Shown here one piece after another: positions 35,807 through 43,347 of a stretch of DNA of 64,000 nt. The stretch lies in contig CAMCVA010000003.1 of the NCBI GenBank assembly GCA_945879625.1, positions 122,702 through 186,701 on the forward strand, in the 5' to 3' direction. Below the pieces are notes generated by a model. The model was not told where the DNA came from and made no database searches. It was given only the letters and a program-made list of their open reading frames with translations. The stretch's first letter is position 1, and every line of letters starts with the position of its first letter. A program made the position numbers and the translations under genes. Source of the stretch: Flavobacterium psychrophilum. GTDB lineage: Bacteria > Bacteroidota > Bacteroidia > Flavobacteriales > Flavobacteriaceae.

Positions 35807-36172
35807 CTAAATCTGATCTGCAATTCGTTGGCACAACATCGCTACAATTCGTTTGTTCAAATCGCTTTTGTGGTCGAGGTAAAACGGGAAATCTTCTTCG
35901 GTAAGGAGTGCCAAGATTAAACCTACTAAAGCATTTCTAAGGGCGATGTCTTTTTGCAGACGCAGTTTAATAAAATTTTCTTGTGCTGCACTTTTTGTAG
36001 GAATTTCAGCAGTATGAATTTGTGCCTTAAATAGCGCAATAATTACATTATTTTGAAACTTGAGTATCGGCCGCAGACACTCGTTTTGAAATTGCTCAAG
36101 TGGCAATGAACTGCGCGTTGCATCAATGATTATTTCGCTTCGCAGTGCGAGAAGTTGCGCCGATCGTGTCAT
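35807..36172 (-). CDS. Conserved hypothetical protein
   Basis: 121 residues, predicted largely alpha-helical, no signal peptide or membrane segment. Visible features: TRSAQLLALRSEIIIDAT near the start, ECLRPILKFQNNVIIALF in the middle, and LRNALVGLILALLTEEDFPFYL near the end. This RPI-K-QN/RN-L-G pattern recalls a small Flavobacteria/Bacteroidetes family sometimes labelled glyoxalase in databases; I see no metal-binding glyoxalase motif. It is bracketed by two copies of the dispersed repeat in the same orientation. Confidence 0.6.
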   Translation of the reverse strand: MTRSAQLLALRSEIIIDATRSSLPLEQFQNECLRPILKFQNNVIIALFKAQIHTAEIPTKSAAQENFIKLRLQKDIALRNALVGLILALLTEEDFPFYLDHKSDLNKRIVAMLCQRIADQI

Positions 36173-36220
36173 AGTTTTTATGTTTTGGTAAATGTAGTAA
36201 ATAAGTGTTCTGCTTGAAGT

Positions 36221-36403
36221 GAGAAGTTGGAAGTTGGGAGTTGGAAGCGGGAAGTGGGAAGTTTTATGAGTATACTAAGAACAGTTAATAAGAAATTCCA
36301 ATATTAATCCTGAAGCTTCGGGGCCAAACTGTTACTTCAATAGTCAATCTTTAAATCCTTCAATTATTAAATCTTTCAATCTTCTAGTCCGACAACCGAC
36401 AAC
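36221..36403 (+). repeat. Dispersed repeat element, copy 3
   Basis: Begins GAGAAGTTGGAAGTTGGGAG, then GGAAGTTTT, GTATACTAAGAACA (36270-36283), ATAAGAAATTCCAATATT, GAAGCTTCGGGG, TACTTCAATAGTCAATCTTT, AATCTTTCAATC, TCTAGTCCGACAAC. It fills most of the 314-bp gap between the hypothetical gene (start 36172) and the GT2 gene; the remainder holds the GT2 promoter. Confidence 0.85.
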
Positions 36404-36454
36404 ATTTTTTTTACAAATCTGCTCCAAAAAAACAGAAGCTAATTTCTAAAGTTA

Positions 36455-36462
36455 TAGCTTTG
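36455..36462 (+). promoter_or_regulatory. -7 element of the GT2 gene promoter
   Basis: TAGCTTTG matches TAnnTTTG, 24 bases upstream of the ATG at 36487. Confidence 0.6.
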
Positions 36463-36486
36463 CGCGGTTTCTAACTACAACAAAAC

Positions 36487-37140
36487 ATGTTAAAAAGAAC
36501 AACCATTTCGGTATTAATGGCCGTATACAATACCGATTTCGTCTACATTAAACGAGCGATAGATTCGGTATTGAAACAAGATTTTCAAGATTTTGAGCTC
36601 ATTATCATTGACGACGGCAGCAAAGAAAACAACCGGGAATCGTTGATGCAGTATGTCGAGCAACACGAAGACAAAATTATTTACATACGGCACTGCAACC
36701 AAGGACAATCGGAATCAATCAACCGGGGCGTGAAGAACAGCAGTGGAGAATTTATCACGATATTAGACAGTGATGACGAATACAAACCGCATCATTTGAA
36801 TGCTTGTCTCGCTGAAATCGAAAATTTAGATTTAATTTGTTCAACCACAGAAACCATTGTAAATACCGATGCCGACTATTATGTGCCCGACAAAGATGAT
36901 GTGACGCAACTCATCCACTTGGATGAAACCGTTTTATTTGGCACCTTGTTTGGTCGTAAAAAGGTGTTTAAAAGCTTGAAATTTAGGAGCGGTTTTGCCG
37001 CTGACGCCGATTTTTTTGAAAAAGCCACTTCCCTATTTCAAGTAAAAAAAGTAAATCTCCGCACCTACATTTACCACCGAACCATGCCCAACAGCATTTG
37101 TGCTACGCTGATTAAAGCCAATTTGAGTAATGCCCGTTGA
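36487..37140 (+). CDS. Glycosyltransferase family 2 (short form)
   Basis: 217 residues, a GT-A fold with little after it. SVLMAVYNTDFVYIKRAIDSVL at the N-terminus, IIIDDGS, NQGQSESINRG and the metal-binding D-x-D as ILDSDDEY (near residue 97). Full-length GT2 enzymes usually run 250-330 residues, so this one is compact; the end may be a natural short form. Its last 11 bp overlap the next gene, so the two are translationally linked. Acceptor and sugar unknown. Confidence 0.85.
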   Translation: MLKRTTISVLMAVYNTDFVYIKRAIDSVLKQDFQDFELIIIDDGSKENNRESLMQYVEQHEDKIIYIRHCNQGQSESINRGVKNSSGEFITILDSDDEYKPHHLNACLAEIENLDLICSTTETIVNTDADYYVPDKDDVTQLIHLDETVLFGTLFGRKKVFKSLKFRSGFAADADFFEKATSLFQVKKVNLRTYIYHRTMPNSICATLIKANLSNAR

Positions 37141-37897
37141 TTTTCCGCATATTCACAGCAGTAAAAACCTAGTATTGGCTTGCCATATTTCGGGTGTGTA
37201 TGACGTGAACCGAAATGCCACCTTGGAACACGACCAGTACGAACTTGTGCGCGAATGGGCTGAATCATTGGCCGCTGCCCGGGTGCAAGGCATTCTTTTT
37301 CACAATGGATTTTCGGAAGCAAGCTGCAAAAAACATACTACTGATTTTGTATCATTTATTCGCATTGAACACAACCCCAACTATAACCCAAACGTGTATC
37401 GGTATTTTGTGTACCGCGATTTTTTGCAAAACCAGTTATCGCAAGTAAACAACGTTTTTTGTACAGACGTTTCAGATGTGGTGTTGGTGAAAAACCCGTT
37501 TACTGATCCTTTTTTCCTACAAAACCCGCACGCTATTTTTTGCGGTGATGAACCCAAATTACTGGAAAACGAGTGGATGTTTGATCACGGCACGCATTTG
37601 CGCGAAAAAATACTAGACTATGCCGTGTTTGAAGCTAAGTTTGCCAATGAAACACTACTAAATTGTGGAATTATTGGAGCAAATGCTGCCTTATTCTATC
37701 AATTTATTGAACAGTTGTGTACGTTTCACGAATTGGGAAATCGCGACAATAAAACCGCATTTACCGGCGATATGGGCGTGTTTAATTTTGTGGCTCGAAC
37801 ACAGTTTAATGCCCAATTGCTGCACGGAGCACCTGTAAATACGGTATTTAAAAACTACGAAACCGAACGCAGCGATTGTTGGTTTAGGCATAAGTAA
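37130..37897 (+). CDS. Putative glycosyltransferase-like protein
   Basis: 255 residues, no signal peptide. I do not recognise a named family with certainty. The segment NNVFCTDVSDVVLVKNPF (about residues 112-129) looks like the D-x-x-D metal site followed by the V-x-K/Q-NPF strand of nucleotide-diphospho-sugar transferases. Later there is LNCGIIGAN and a conserved FTGDMGVFN acceptor-type loop near residue 205. Start ATG at 37130 lies inside the GT2 gene, 11-bp overlap. Together with GT2 it looks like a two-enzyme glycan cassette. Confidence 0.6.
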   Translation: MPVDFPHIHSSKNLVLACHISGVYDVNRNATLEHDQYELVREWAESLAAARVQGILFHNGFSEASCKKHTTDFVSFIRIEHNPNYNPNVYRYFVYRDFLQNQLSQVNNVFCTDVSDVVLVKNPFTDPFFLQNPHAIFCGDEPKLLENEWMFDHGTHLREKILDYAVFEAKFANETLLNCGIIGANAALFYQFIEQLCTFHELGNRDNKTAFTGDMGVFNFVARTQFNAQLLHGAPVNTVFKNYETERSDCWFRHK

Positions 37898-37899
37898 AT

Positions 37900-37965
37900 G
37901 TGGGGAGTTGGGAGTGGGAAGTTGGGAGTTGGGAGTTGGAAGTTTTTGTGGTAGTATACTAAGTA
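37900..37965 (+). repeat. Dispersed repeat element, copy 4 (truncated)
   Basis: Tandem GGGAGTTGGGAGTGGGAAG words, GGAAGTTTT and GTATACTAAG (37954-37963), after which the element breaks off and a different repeat (37967-38000) begins. Confidence 0.75.
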
Positions 37966-37966
37966 C

Positions 37967-38000
37967 GTCATTGCGAGGAGGAACGACAAAGCAATCTTTT
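37967..38000 (+). repeat. REP-like dispersed sequence starting GTCATTGCGAGG
   Basis: GTCATTGCGAGGAGG followed by AACGACAAAGCAATC. From memory, this word family is scattered through intergenic regions of many bacterial genomes. It joins the truncated copy 4 directly. Confidence 0.6.
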
Positions 38001-38001
38001 A

Positions 38002-38176
38002 GCAACACAGATTTTTACAATTTGAGAAATAAAATAAAAAATTTTTGATTATGTGTATTTCTATAATCCGTGTTCAAAAAAACTCTTTGCGTCACGAAAC
38101 TTCGGAAACAATCAAAAAAAATTCGGGCAATTATTTTTGCAACACAGATTTATATAAATTTGAGAAATAAAATAAA
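38002..38176 (+). repeat. Pair of direct repeats in a 388-bp intergenic region
   Basis: GCAACACAGATTT...TTTGAGAAATAAAATAAA occurs at 38002-38036 and 38139-38176, 137 bp apart. Between them lies GCGTCACGAAACTTCGG. After the second copy is ATTCGTGAATTCGTGGC (about 38187-38204). No gene is visible in this gap. Confidence 0.7.
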
Positions 38177-38285
38177 TGGCATCAGAAATATTCGTGAATT
38201 CGTGGCAAAAAAAATTCATCCGATAATTTAGAATTTTTTAATTGCAGTTACTTTTATAGTATCTTAGCTTCAAACTTATTTATCT

Positions 38286-39170
38286 ATGTACAAACAATTA
38301 CTTAGTGAAACCACTCAAAAATGGAGTGAACGTTTATTCTTAAAAATTGCTATCGCATCATTTTTGATTCATTTGGCGGTGATTACTTTGGTCAATCTAG
38401 ATGTAATTCACATCAGTAAATCATCCAACTTTTTTGTAAATCCAATTGCAGCAATCTATACCCCATTTTCATTTATTTTGGTGTACGAAGTATATTTATT
38501 GCTCTATTATTTGCCGCGATCACTCACCACTTATATCCATAAACAGTACGAAATTATTCTACTGATTATTATGCGTAGACTGTTTAAAGATTTGGCCAAT
38601 ATTACCATCTCAGCAGATTGGTACACCATAAAGTATGATTTGCAATTTACCTATGACATTGTTACCTCGCTCATTTTGTTTTTCTTGATCTATTTATTTT
38701 ATGTGGAAAGTAAAAAAAGGGTTGAAACCGTGCACTATTCTGCCGAACAAGAAGAGGGTTTAAATACATATGTAAAAATCAAAAAAACCATTGCTGCCTG
38801 TCTTGTTCCCGTAGTTATTCTATTGGCAACTTATTCTTTAGTTAATTGGTTGACGCAAACAATTATTACACTAGAAGAGTCTGATGATTTATTTAAAAAC
38901 ATCAACAACGTATTTTTTGAACAATTTTTCACCTTATTGGTCATCGTAGATGTGCTGTTGCTGTTGGTTTCATTTTTTCACACCGATAAATTTCACAAAG
39001 TGATCCGAAATTCGGGTTTTATCATTTCAACAATCTTAATTCGACTATCCTTTAACGTTGAAGGGTTGATGAATAATATTTTGGTAATCGTGGCTATCTT
39101 GTTTGGTTATTTTATTTTGGTCATTTATAACAAATTCGAAAACAAGATGCAATTGGAATCTATTGATTGA
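38286..39170 (+). CDS. Conserved multi-spanning membrane protein, unknown function
   Basis: 294 residues with about six or seven hydrophobic segments (near 20-40, 55-78, 122-142, 172-192, 218-238, 250-285), separated by charged loops. No signal peptide, no catalytic motif and no family I can name. Contains IIMRRLFKDLANITISADWY in a cytosolic-looking loop. It stands alone, with a possible -7-like TATCTTAG at 38260-38267. The codon use looks ordinary for the window. Confidence 0.65.
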   Translation: MYKQLLSETTQKWSERLFLKIAIASFLIHLAVITLVNLDVIHISKSSNFFVNPIAAIYTPFSFILVYEVYLLLYYLPRSLTTYIHKQYEIILLIIMRRLFKDLANITISADWYTIKYDLQFTYDIVTSLILFFLIYLFYVESKKRVETVHYSAEQEEGLNTYVKIKKTIAACLVPVVILLATYSLVNWLTQTIITLEESDDLFKNINNVFFEQFFTLLVIVDVLLLLVSFFHTDKFHKVIRNSGFIISTILIRLSFNVEGLMNNILVIVAILFGYFILVIYNKFENKMQLESID

Positions 39171-39240
39171 AAAAAAGTTAAAAACAGAGGCAATCAATTT
39201 AGGATTTAGATTTTCATAGCATACGACGAAGGTTTACACC

Positions 39241-39855
39241 ATGGATTTATTTACAAGCGCATCAACCCCTTCAATCAACCAGTTACCGTATGATGGAACG
39301 GTTGAATATTATGGTTTGGTTGTAGATCAACCAACTGCCAATCACTATTTTGAACAGCTGTTGCATACCATACAATGGGAACACGATCAGGTGCGGATGT
39401 TTGGAAAATTAATCGTGACCAAACGCAAAGTGGCCTGGTATGCCGATACTGATTTTGCCTACACCTATTCCAATCAAACCAAAAAAGCACTTCGGTGGAC
39501 AGCTGAACTGTTGGAATTAAAAAAACGGGTCGAAGAAATTACCGGCGAACAGTATAATTCTTGTTTGTTGAATTTATACGCATCAGGCAAAGAAAGCATG
39601 TCCTGGCACAGTGACAACGAAAAAATGTTAAAAAAAGATGGAGCGATTGCCTCATTGAGCTTTGGTGCTTGCAGACGCTTTTCGTTTAAGCACAAAGTGA
39701 CCAAAAAAATTGTTTCTTTGTGGCTAGAGCATGGTAGTGTATTGCTCATGAAAGACAGCACACAATCCAATTGGCTTCATCAACTTCCACCCAATACAAA
39801 ATGTGTAACTGCCCGAATTAACTTGACTTTTAGAACAATTACTACCTCAATCTAA
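39241..39855 (+). CDS. alkB: AlkB-like Fe(II)/2-oxoglutarate-dependent dioxygenase
   Basis: 204 residues. It probably repairs N-alkylated bases (1-methyladenine, 3-methylcytosine) in DNA or RNA by oxidative demethylation. Iron ligands: H123 and D125 in SWHSDNE and H180 in NWLHQLPP; 2-oxoglutarate-binding arginines in ARINLTFR (R192, R198). The substrate-lid region carries NLYASGKESMSWHSD, as in AlkB homologues of the ALKBH2/3 type. Cytoplasmic. No partner genes of an Ada response are in the window. Confidence 0.93.
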   Translation: MDLFTSASTPSINQLPYDGTVEYYGLVVDQPTANHYFEQLLHTIQWEHDQVRMFGKLIVTKRKVAWYADTDFAYTYSNQTKKALRWTAELLELKKRVEEITGEQYNSCLLNLYASGKESMSWHSDNEKMLKKDGAIASLSFGACRRFSFKHKVTKKIVSLWLEHGSVLLMKDSTQSNWLHQLPPNTKCVTARINLTFRTITTSI

Positions 39856-39871
39856 TCAGAAAATATTTCTT

Positions 39872-40009
39872 ATGGGTGTTCACATTCGTCTCTTATTTGT
39901 ATTATTCAGCAGCATTTGTTCGGCGCAGATTGTGTCTATTCCCGACACCTTTTTTAAAGCCAAATTACTAAGTGCTAATACCACAAACCTCATTGCACAA
40001 AACTTGTGA
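39872..40009 (+). pseudogene. Relic of a secreted leucine-rich-repeat-type protein gene (5' end only)
   Basis: 45 codons from an ATG at 39872 to TGA at 40007-40009. The product has a signal peptide (MGVHIRLLFVLFSSICSAQ) and then VSIPDTFFKAKLLSANTTN, which matches the usual opening (V-x-IPD-x-xFKAKLL) of long flavobacterial secreted LRR/T9SS proteins. It stops where those proteins normally continue for hundreds of residues. I read it as the remaining 5' end after a deletion. The TGA shares one base with the ATG of the next gene. Confidence 0.55.
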
Positions 40010-40254
40010 TGAGCCTAATGGTCATTCCCTTGCTGGCTATGGAATTTTTGGGAGATTTTAGTTGGAGTGTAGCTGATTTTGTATTGGCTGGATTCTTGCT
40101 TTTTTTTACGGGTTTGGTGGTGCTGTTTATCCTAATCAAGGTATCCAAACGCAGTTGGCGTATCGGACTAATTTTAGTTGTGTTATTTTTATTGGTACTA
40201 CTATGGGCCGAACTGGCCGTAGGATTGTTTAACAGCCCATTTGCAGGAAACTAG
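40009..40254 (+). CDS. Small conserved membrane protein
   Basis: 81 residues with three hydrophobic segments. The end LLWAELAVGLFNSPFAGN and the start IPLLAMEFLGDFSWSVADFVLAG match a small protein common in Bacteroidetes whose function is unknown. From memory, homologues have a few more residues before IPLLAM. Here the start codon abuts the LRR-gene relic (TGATG), so the original N-terminus may have been lost in the same deletion. Confidence 0.7.
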   Translation: MSLMVIPLLAMEFLGDFSWSVADFVLAGFLLFFTGLVVLFILIKVSKRSWRIGLILVVLFLLVLLWAELAVGLFNSPFAGN

Positions 40255-40270
40255 TCTTTTCACTTTACAT

Positions 40271-40278
40271 TATATTTG
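40271..40278 (+). promoter_or_regulatory. -7 element of the thioesterase gene promoter
   Basis: TATATTTG, exact match, 22 bases before the ATG at 40301. It lies inside the longer reading frame starting at 40241, arguing for the shorter protein. Confidence 0.7.
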
Positions 40279-40300
40279 TCCTAATCCTAAACATCAAAAC

Positions 40301-40720
40301 ATGAACTACAGCTTAGATTATCTAGTAAACGAAGATCACATCGACATTCAAGGCATTATGGATGGCTTGTACTATCCGTTTTATATGGAAGATTGTCGCC
40401 ACAAATTTGTGAAAGAGGTGTTGCATTTTGACATTGAAGAAGAAGCCAAAAAAGGCATCAATATGGTCTTAACCGGCTATACCTTAAAATTCTTGAGACC
40501 ACTCAAATCGGGTGATGCATTTCAGGTAAACTGTGTGCTTTTGCGCGACCAAAGTAGCAAGGCTAAATTGCATGTTAAACAAGGCATTTACCTAAATAAC
40601 AAATTATACACCGAGGCGGTATTTACGGCAACTTGTGTGCCTGCAGCGGGTGGCCGACCGTTTTTGCCTGAGTCGATTATAGCGCTATTGGCTGAAGTCC
40701 CTGAACTTGACAAGAACTAA
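40301..40720 (+). CDS. Hot-dog-fold acyl-CoA thioesterase (4HBT family)
   Basis: 139 residues from MNYSLDYLVNEDHIDIQGIMDG. The typical 4HBT start Y-x-V-x-x-x-x-x-D-x-x-G is present with the Asp at about 13-16, MDGLYYPFYMEDCRHKF along the first helix, and a beta-sheet with LKFLRPLKSGDAFQV and EAVFTATCVP. It would hydrolyse an acyl-CoA thioester; the chain is not predictable. Cytoplasmic, single gene. Confidence 0.85.
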   Translation: MNYSLDYLVNEDHIDIQGIMDGLYYPFYMEDCRHKFVKEVLHFDIEEEAKKGINMVLTGYTLKFLRPLKSGDAFQVNCVLLRDQSSKAKLHVKQGIYLNNKLYTEAVFTATCVPAAGGRPFLPESIIALLAEVPELDKN

Positions 40721-40745
40721 TTCTTATCAAAGCATAATTTAAAAA

Positions 40746-41162
40746 ATGAATCCAAAACTCAAGAATAGCTTAATTGGAGGTGGGTCACTCTTTTTGGGAG
40801 GCCTATTAAATATGGGAATTATAAGTAGTAGTAGTTATCTTATTCCTCCACCTGCAGGTTCTGATCTCACAACCGAAGCCGGACTTCAAGCTGCGATGCC
40901 GCTCATGCAACCCATACATTTTTTATTGCCATTTCTGGCCCATGCATTGGGTACCTTGTTGGCGGCGTATATGGTGAGTAAATGGGGAATTATGCACCAA
41001 AAACAATGGGCATTTGGCATTGGATTTTGGTTTCTACTTGGTGGAACGATGATGGTGTTTTCCTTGCCAACTCCGCTGTGGTATGCTGCAGTAGATTTGG
41101 GATTGGCCTATATTCCAATGGGGTATTTGGGGTATTATCTGGGATCAGCCAACAAAAATTAA
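40746..41162 (+). CDS. Conserved membrane protein, four segments, unknown function
   Basis: 138 residues with four hydrophobic segments (about 8-28, 57-78, 88-108, 112-132). GGGSLFLGGLLNMGIISSSSYLIPPPAG and QAAMPLMQPIHFLLPFLAHALGTL are its clearest features. No catalytic motif. It follows the thioesterase by 25 bp and its stop overlaps the convergent gene by 4 bp. Confidence 0.7.
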   Translation: MNPKLKNSLIGGGSLFLGGLLNMGIISSSSYLIPPPAGSDLTTEAGLQAAMPLMQPIHFLLPFLAHALGTLLAAYMVSKWGIMHQKQWAFGIGFWFLLGGTMMVFSLPTPLWYAAVDLGLAYIPMGYLGYYLGSANKN

Positions 41163-41539
41163 TGCACTTCTATGTCCAAAGATTCTAATAGTGCCATCAA
41201 GTAAATGGTTTCGTTGGCGTCGTATTTTTCAATACCGCTTTTGTACCATTGTTCGATGATCTGTAGTTGATGTGAATTATAGTGTGCATACTCTATCTCC
41301 ATTCCAAGCATACCGGCCAACATAAATTCTTCTAAGATTTTGTCGGTCAGGATGTGTTTGGGAATACCCATGGATATTTTTCCGTTCAATCGTTCGTATT
41401 CCTCCCGGCCATATTGAAAGCCCGAGTTGAACGCTCTGTTTGATTGATCAACCATATGGTTTTCTACAATGGGATTTAATCCTACCTCGAACCCTTGCAT
41501 GTATTCTTCACGATAAATGGGGTTATAAAAATCTTCCAT
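41159..41539 (-). CDS. Hypothetical cytoplasmic protein
   Basis: 126 residues from MEDFYNPIYREEYMQGFEVG; the frame's earlier ATG at 41572 overlaps the -7 element, so I reject it. Acidic and helical, with two similar openings EYMQGFEVG and AFNSGFQYGREEYERLNG that look like an internal repeat. The rest contains ILEEFMLAGMLGMEIEYAHYN. No family recognised. Confidence 0.6.
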   Translation of the reverse strand: MEDFYNPIYREEYMQGFEVGLNPIVENHMVDQSNRAFNSGFQYGREEYERLNGKISMGIPKHILTDKILEEFMLAGMLGMEIEYAHYNSHQLQIIEQWYKSGIEKYDANETIYLMALLESLDIEVH

Positions 41540-41565
41540 ATAAGTATTAGTTCTTAAATTCAAAA

Positions 41566-41573
41566 CAAACATA
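41566..41573 (-). promoter_or_regulatory. -7 element for the 41159-41539 gene
   Basis: Minus-strand TATGTTTG matches TAnnTTTG, 26 bases before the ATG at 41539. Confidence 0.6.
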
Positions 41574-41742
41574 TTACCTGTATTTGAAACAAAAAATTAT
41601 ATTCGTTAAACGGGCAAAAAACTCTATAAAAACCACACACCTTGTCGTTAATCGATAAAAGCGCAGGATTTTTTTGGGCTGATGTATAATTTGTTGATTC
41701 ATTTTATTTAAAAGTTCTGTTCCTACAGCAAATTAAACCGCT

Positions 41743-41750
41743 TAAATTTG
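41743..41750 (+). promoter_or_regulatory. -7 element for the 41774 gene
   Basis: TAAATTTG matches TAnnTTTG, 23 bases before the ATG. Confidence 0.6.
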
Positions 41751-41773
41751 AGGTGATATAATTTATCTCGGTT

Positions 41774-42487
41774 ATGAAAAATACTATTCTCCTTTTGCTC
41801 TTGTTTTTGGCTGCCAAATCCTGGTCACAACCAGTTGCTGTATTGGCGGTTAATGATACTCTTCAACACCCAAACTACCAACAATTTATTTATCTAAGTC
41901 CAACTACGCCAGTAGATCAAGCCGTTTTTGTGGCCAAATTGAAAGCGAGCGGCAGTTTGAGAAACTTGAGCAATTTGTTTGAGAAACTAAAAACCAAGGC
42001 ACAAAGCATGGGTGCCAATGCGTTTCAATTTGTAGAATTTACCGCCCAAGACCCTGCGGTTGGCGAACTCACCTTGAACACCTTTTATGCCGATGATGCA
42101 CTTTTGGACTCCAATTTTGAAGCACTGCCCAAAAACAAACTATTCGTGTTGGGGCCCGACAATTTTCTAGAAACCAAGGTACAATCCTACAAAGTGCAAG
42201 GGCAAAAGCAGGAAATTACCTCCGGCCAATACCAAGTTTATGACTTGTCATTACAAGAGGAATTGCGGATAAACAAAGGCGGTTTTACCGGCATGACTTT
42301 ATTTCTCTCCAAACAAACCAATGGTAATTCCTACTTTTTGAATTTTGGAGGCATCGGACTCGCCGGAGCAGCTGTAAGTACCTATGGCGGCGTTGGTGTT
42401 TCTATCACAACCGGAAGCATCAGTCAGGTGGAGCCCAACTTAGCCTTGTTGTTGCTGCAACTATTTACCGAAAAGGACAGCCAGTAG
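41774..42487 (+). CDS. Exported protein of unknown function
   Basis: 237 residues. Signal peptide 1-18 (FLAAKSWSQ). A helical region (about 50-85, with LRNLSNLFEKLKTKAQSMGANAF) is followed by a beta-rich half with several Gly-rich strands (FGGIGLAGAAVSTYGGVGVSIT) near residue 200. No lipobox, sorting domain or catalytic motif. I do not recognise the family. Own promoter. Confidence 0.6.
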   Translation: MKNTILLLLLFLAAKSWSQPVAVLAVNDTLQHPNYQQFIYLSPTTPVDQAVFVAKLKASGSLRNLSNLFEKLKTKAQSMGANAFQFVEFTAQDPAVGELTLNTFYADDALLDSNFEALPKNKLFVLGPDNFLETKVQSYKVQGQKQEITSGQYQVYDLSLQEELRINKGGFTGMTLFLSKQTNGNSYFLNFGGIGLAGAAVSTYGGVGVSITTGSISQVEPNLALLLLQLFTEKDSQ

Positions 42488-42509
42488 CCTTTTTACTAGC
42501 CAATTTTAC

Positions 42510-42517
42510 TATATTCG
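42510..42517 (+). promoter_or_regulatory. -7-like element for the DUF975 gene
   Basis: TATATTCG, one base off TAnnTTTG. It is upstream of both candidate starts. Confidence 0.45.
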
Positions 42518-42608
42518 TCAAACCTAAAAGTCCTGCCCGCTTGGAAAAATGCGGGGGCGATATCCGAAAAGCCAAATGAGTAGGTCTACTTCAAAAAAAC
42601 TAAACCGT

Positions 42609-43277
42609 ATGAGTACCGCAAACACCGTATTAATGCAACAAGCCCGCGAATCATTGGCAGGCAAATGGGGACCAGCAATTGGCGCTTTTGTCGTGTATAT
42701 GTTAATCATGATCGCCGTCCAGCTAATTCCCTTTGCAGGACCAATCATTTCTCTTTTAATTGGCGGCCCAATGGCCATCGGATTGGCCACTTATTCTTTG
42801 GCTCTGGCCAGAGAAGAGGACGCCAACATCAATCAACTATTTGACGGATTCAACAAATTTGGTTTGGCCCTCGCAGCCTATTTTTTAATGCTTGTTTTCA
42901 TCGTCCTTTGGATGTTATTGTTAATCATTCCTGGAATAATTGCCGCACTTTCCTACTCCATGACGTTCTACATTATTGCCGATGACGAATCGATCGATGC
43001 CATGGAAGCCATTGACAAAAGTAAAGCCATGATGGACGGCTACAAATGGAAGTACTTTTGCCTAGCGCTTCGTTTTGTGGGTTGGGCCTTGTTGTGCATC
43101 CTTACTTTAGGAATTGGATTCTTGTGGTTAGTGCCCTATATGCAAGTGAGCAATGCCAAATTCTATGAAGACGTAAAAGCCAATTATATGAATCAACAAG
43201 CCGCTCCAGTAGCTGATGTTGAAATTCCAGTTGCTGTTGCAGACGAAGCTACTTCATCTGAAGAAGCAGAAGCCTAA
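42609..43277 (+). CDS. DUF975 family integral membrane protein
   Basis: 222 residues from MSTANTVLMQQARESLAGKW. About five or six membrane segments; the pattern IPFAGPIISLLIGGPMAIG, a LIIPGI loop, EAIDKSKAMMDGYKW and a YMQVSNAKFYED end match DUF975. The Ala/Glu-rich C-terminal tail is cytosolic. Function unknown; the family is widespread. A hairpin terminator follows at once. Confidence 0.8.
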   Translation: MSTANTVLMQQARESLAGKWGPAIGAFVVYMLIMIAVQLIPFAGPIISLLIGGPMAIGLATYSLALAREEDANINQLFDGFNKFGLALAAYFLMLVFIVLWMLLLIIPGIIAALSYSMTFYIIADDESIDAMEAIDKSKAMMDGYKWKYFCLALRFVGWALLCILTLGIGFLWLVPYMQVSNAKFYEDVKANYMNQQAAPVADVEIPVAVADEATSSEEAEA

Positions 43278-43295
43278 ACCAACGTAACCTTTACA

Positions 43296-43332
43296 ATCCC
43301 TTAGCTAATTTTTAGATAAGGGATTTTTTTTA
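43296..43332 (+). terminator. Rho-independent terminator after the DUF975 gene
   Basis: AATCCCTTA near 43296-43304 pairs with a complementary TAAGGGATT-type arm ending at 43325, followed by eight Ts. It isolates the ethanolamine operon from the gene before it. Confidence 0.65.
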
Positions 43333-43347
43333 GCAAAATCCAACTTC

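Noticed and set aside
35622..38000. CRISPR-like impression from repeated GGGAGTTGG and AATCTTTAAAT words
   Set aside because: The words are short, adjacent and without equal-length unique spacers; no cas genes are present. They belong to dispersed intergenic repeats.
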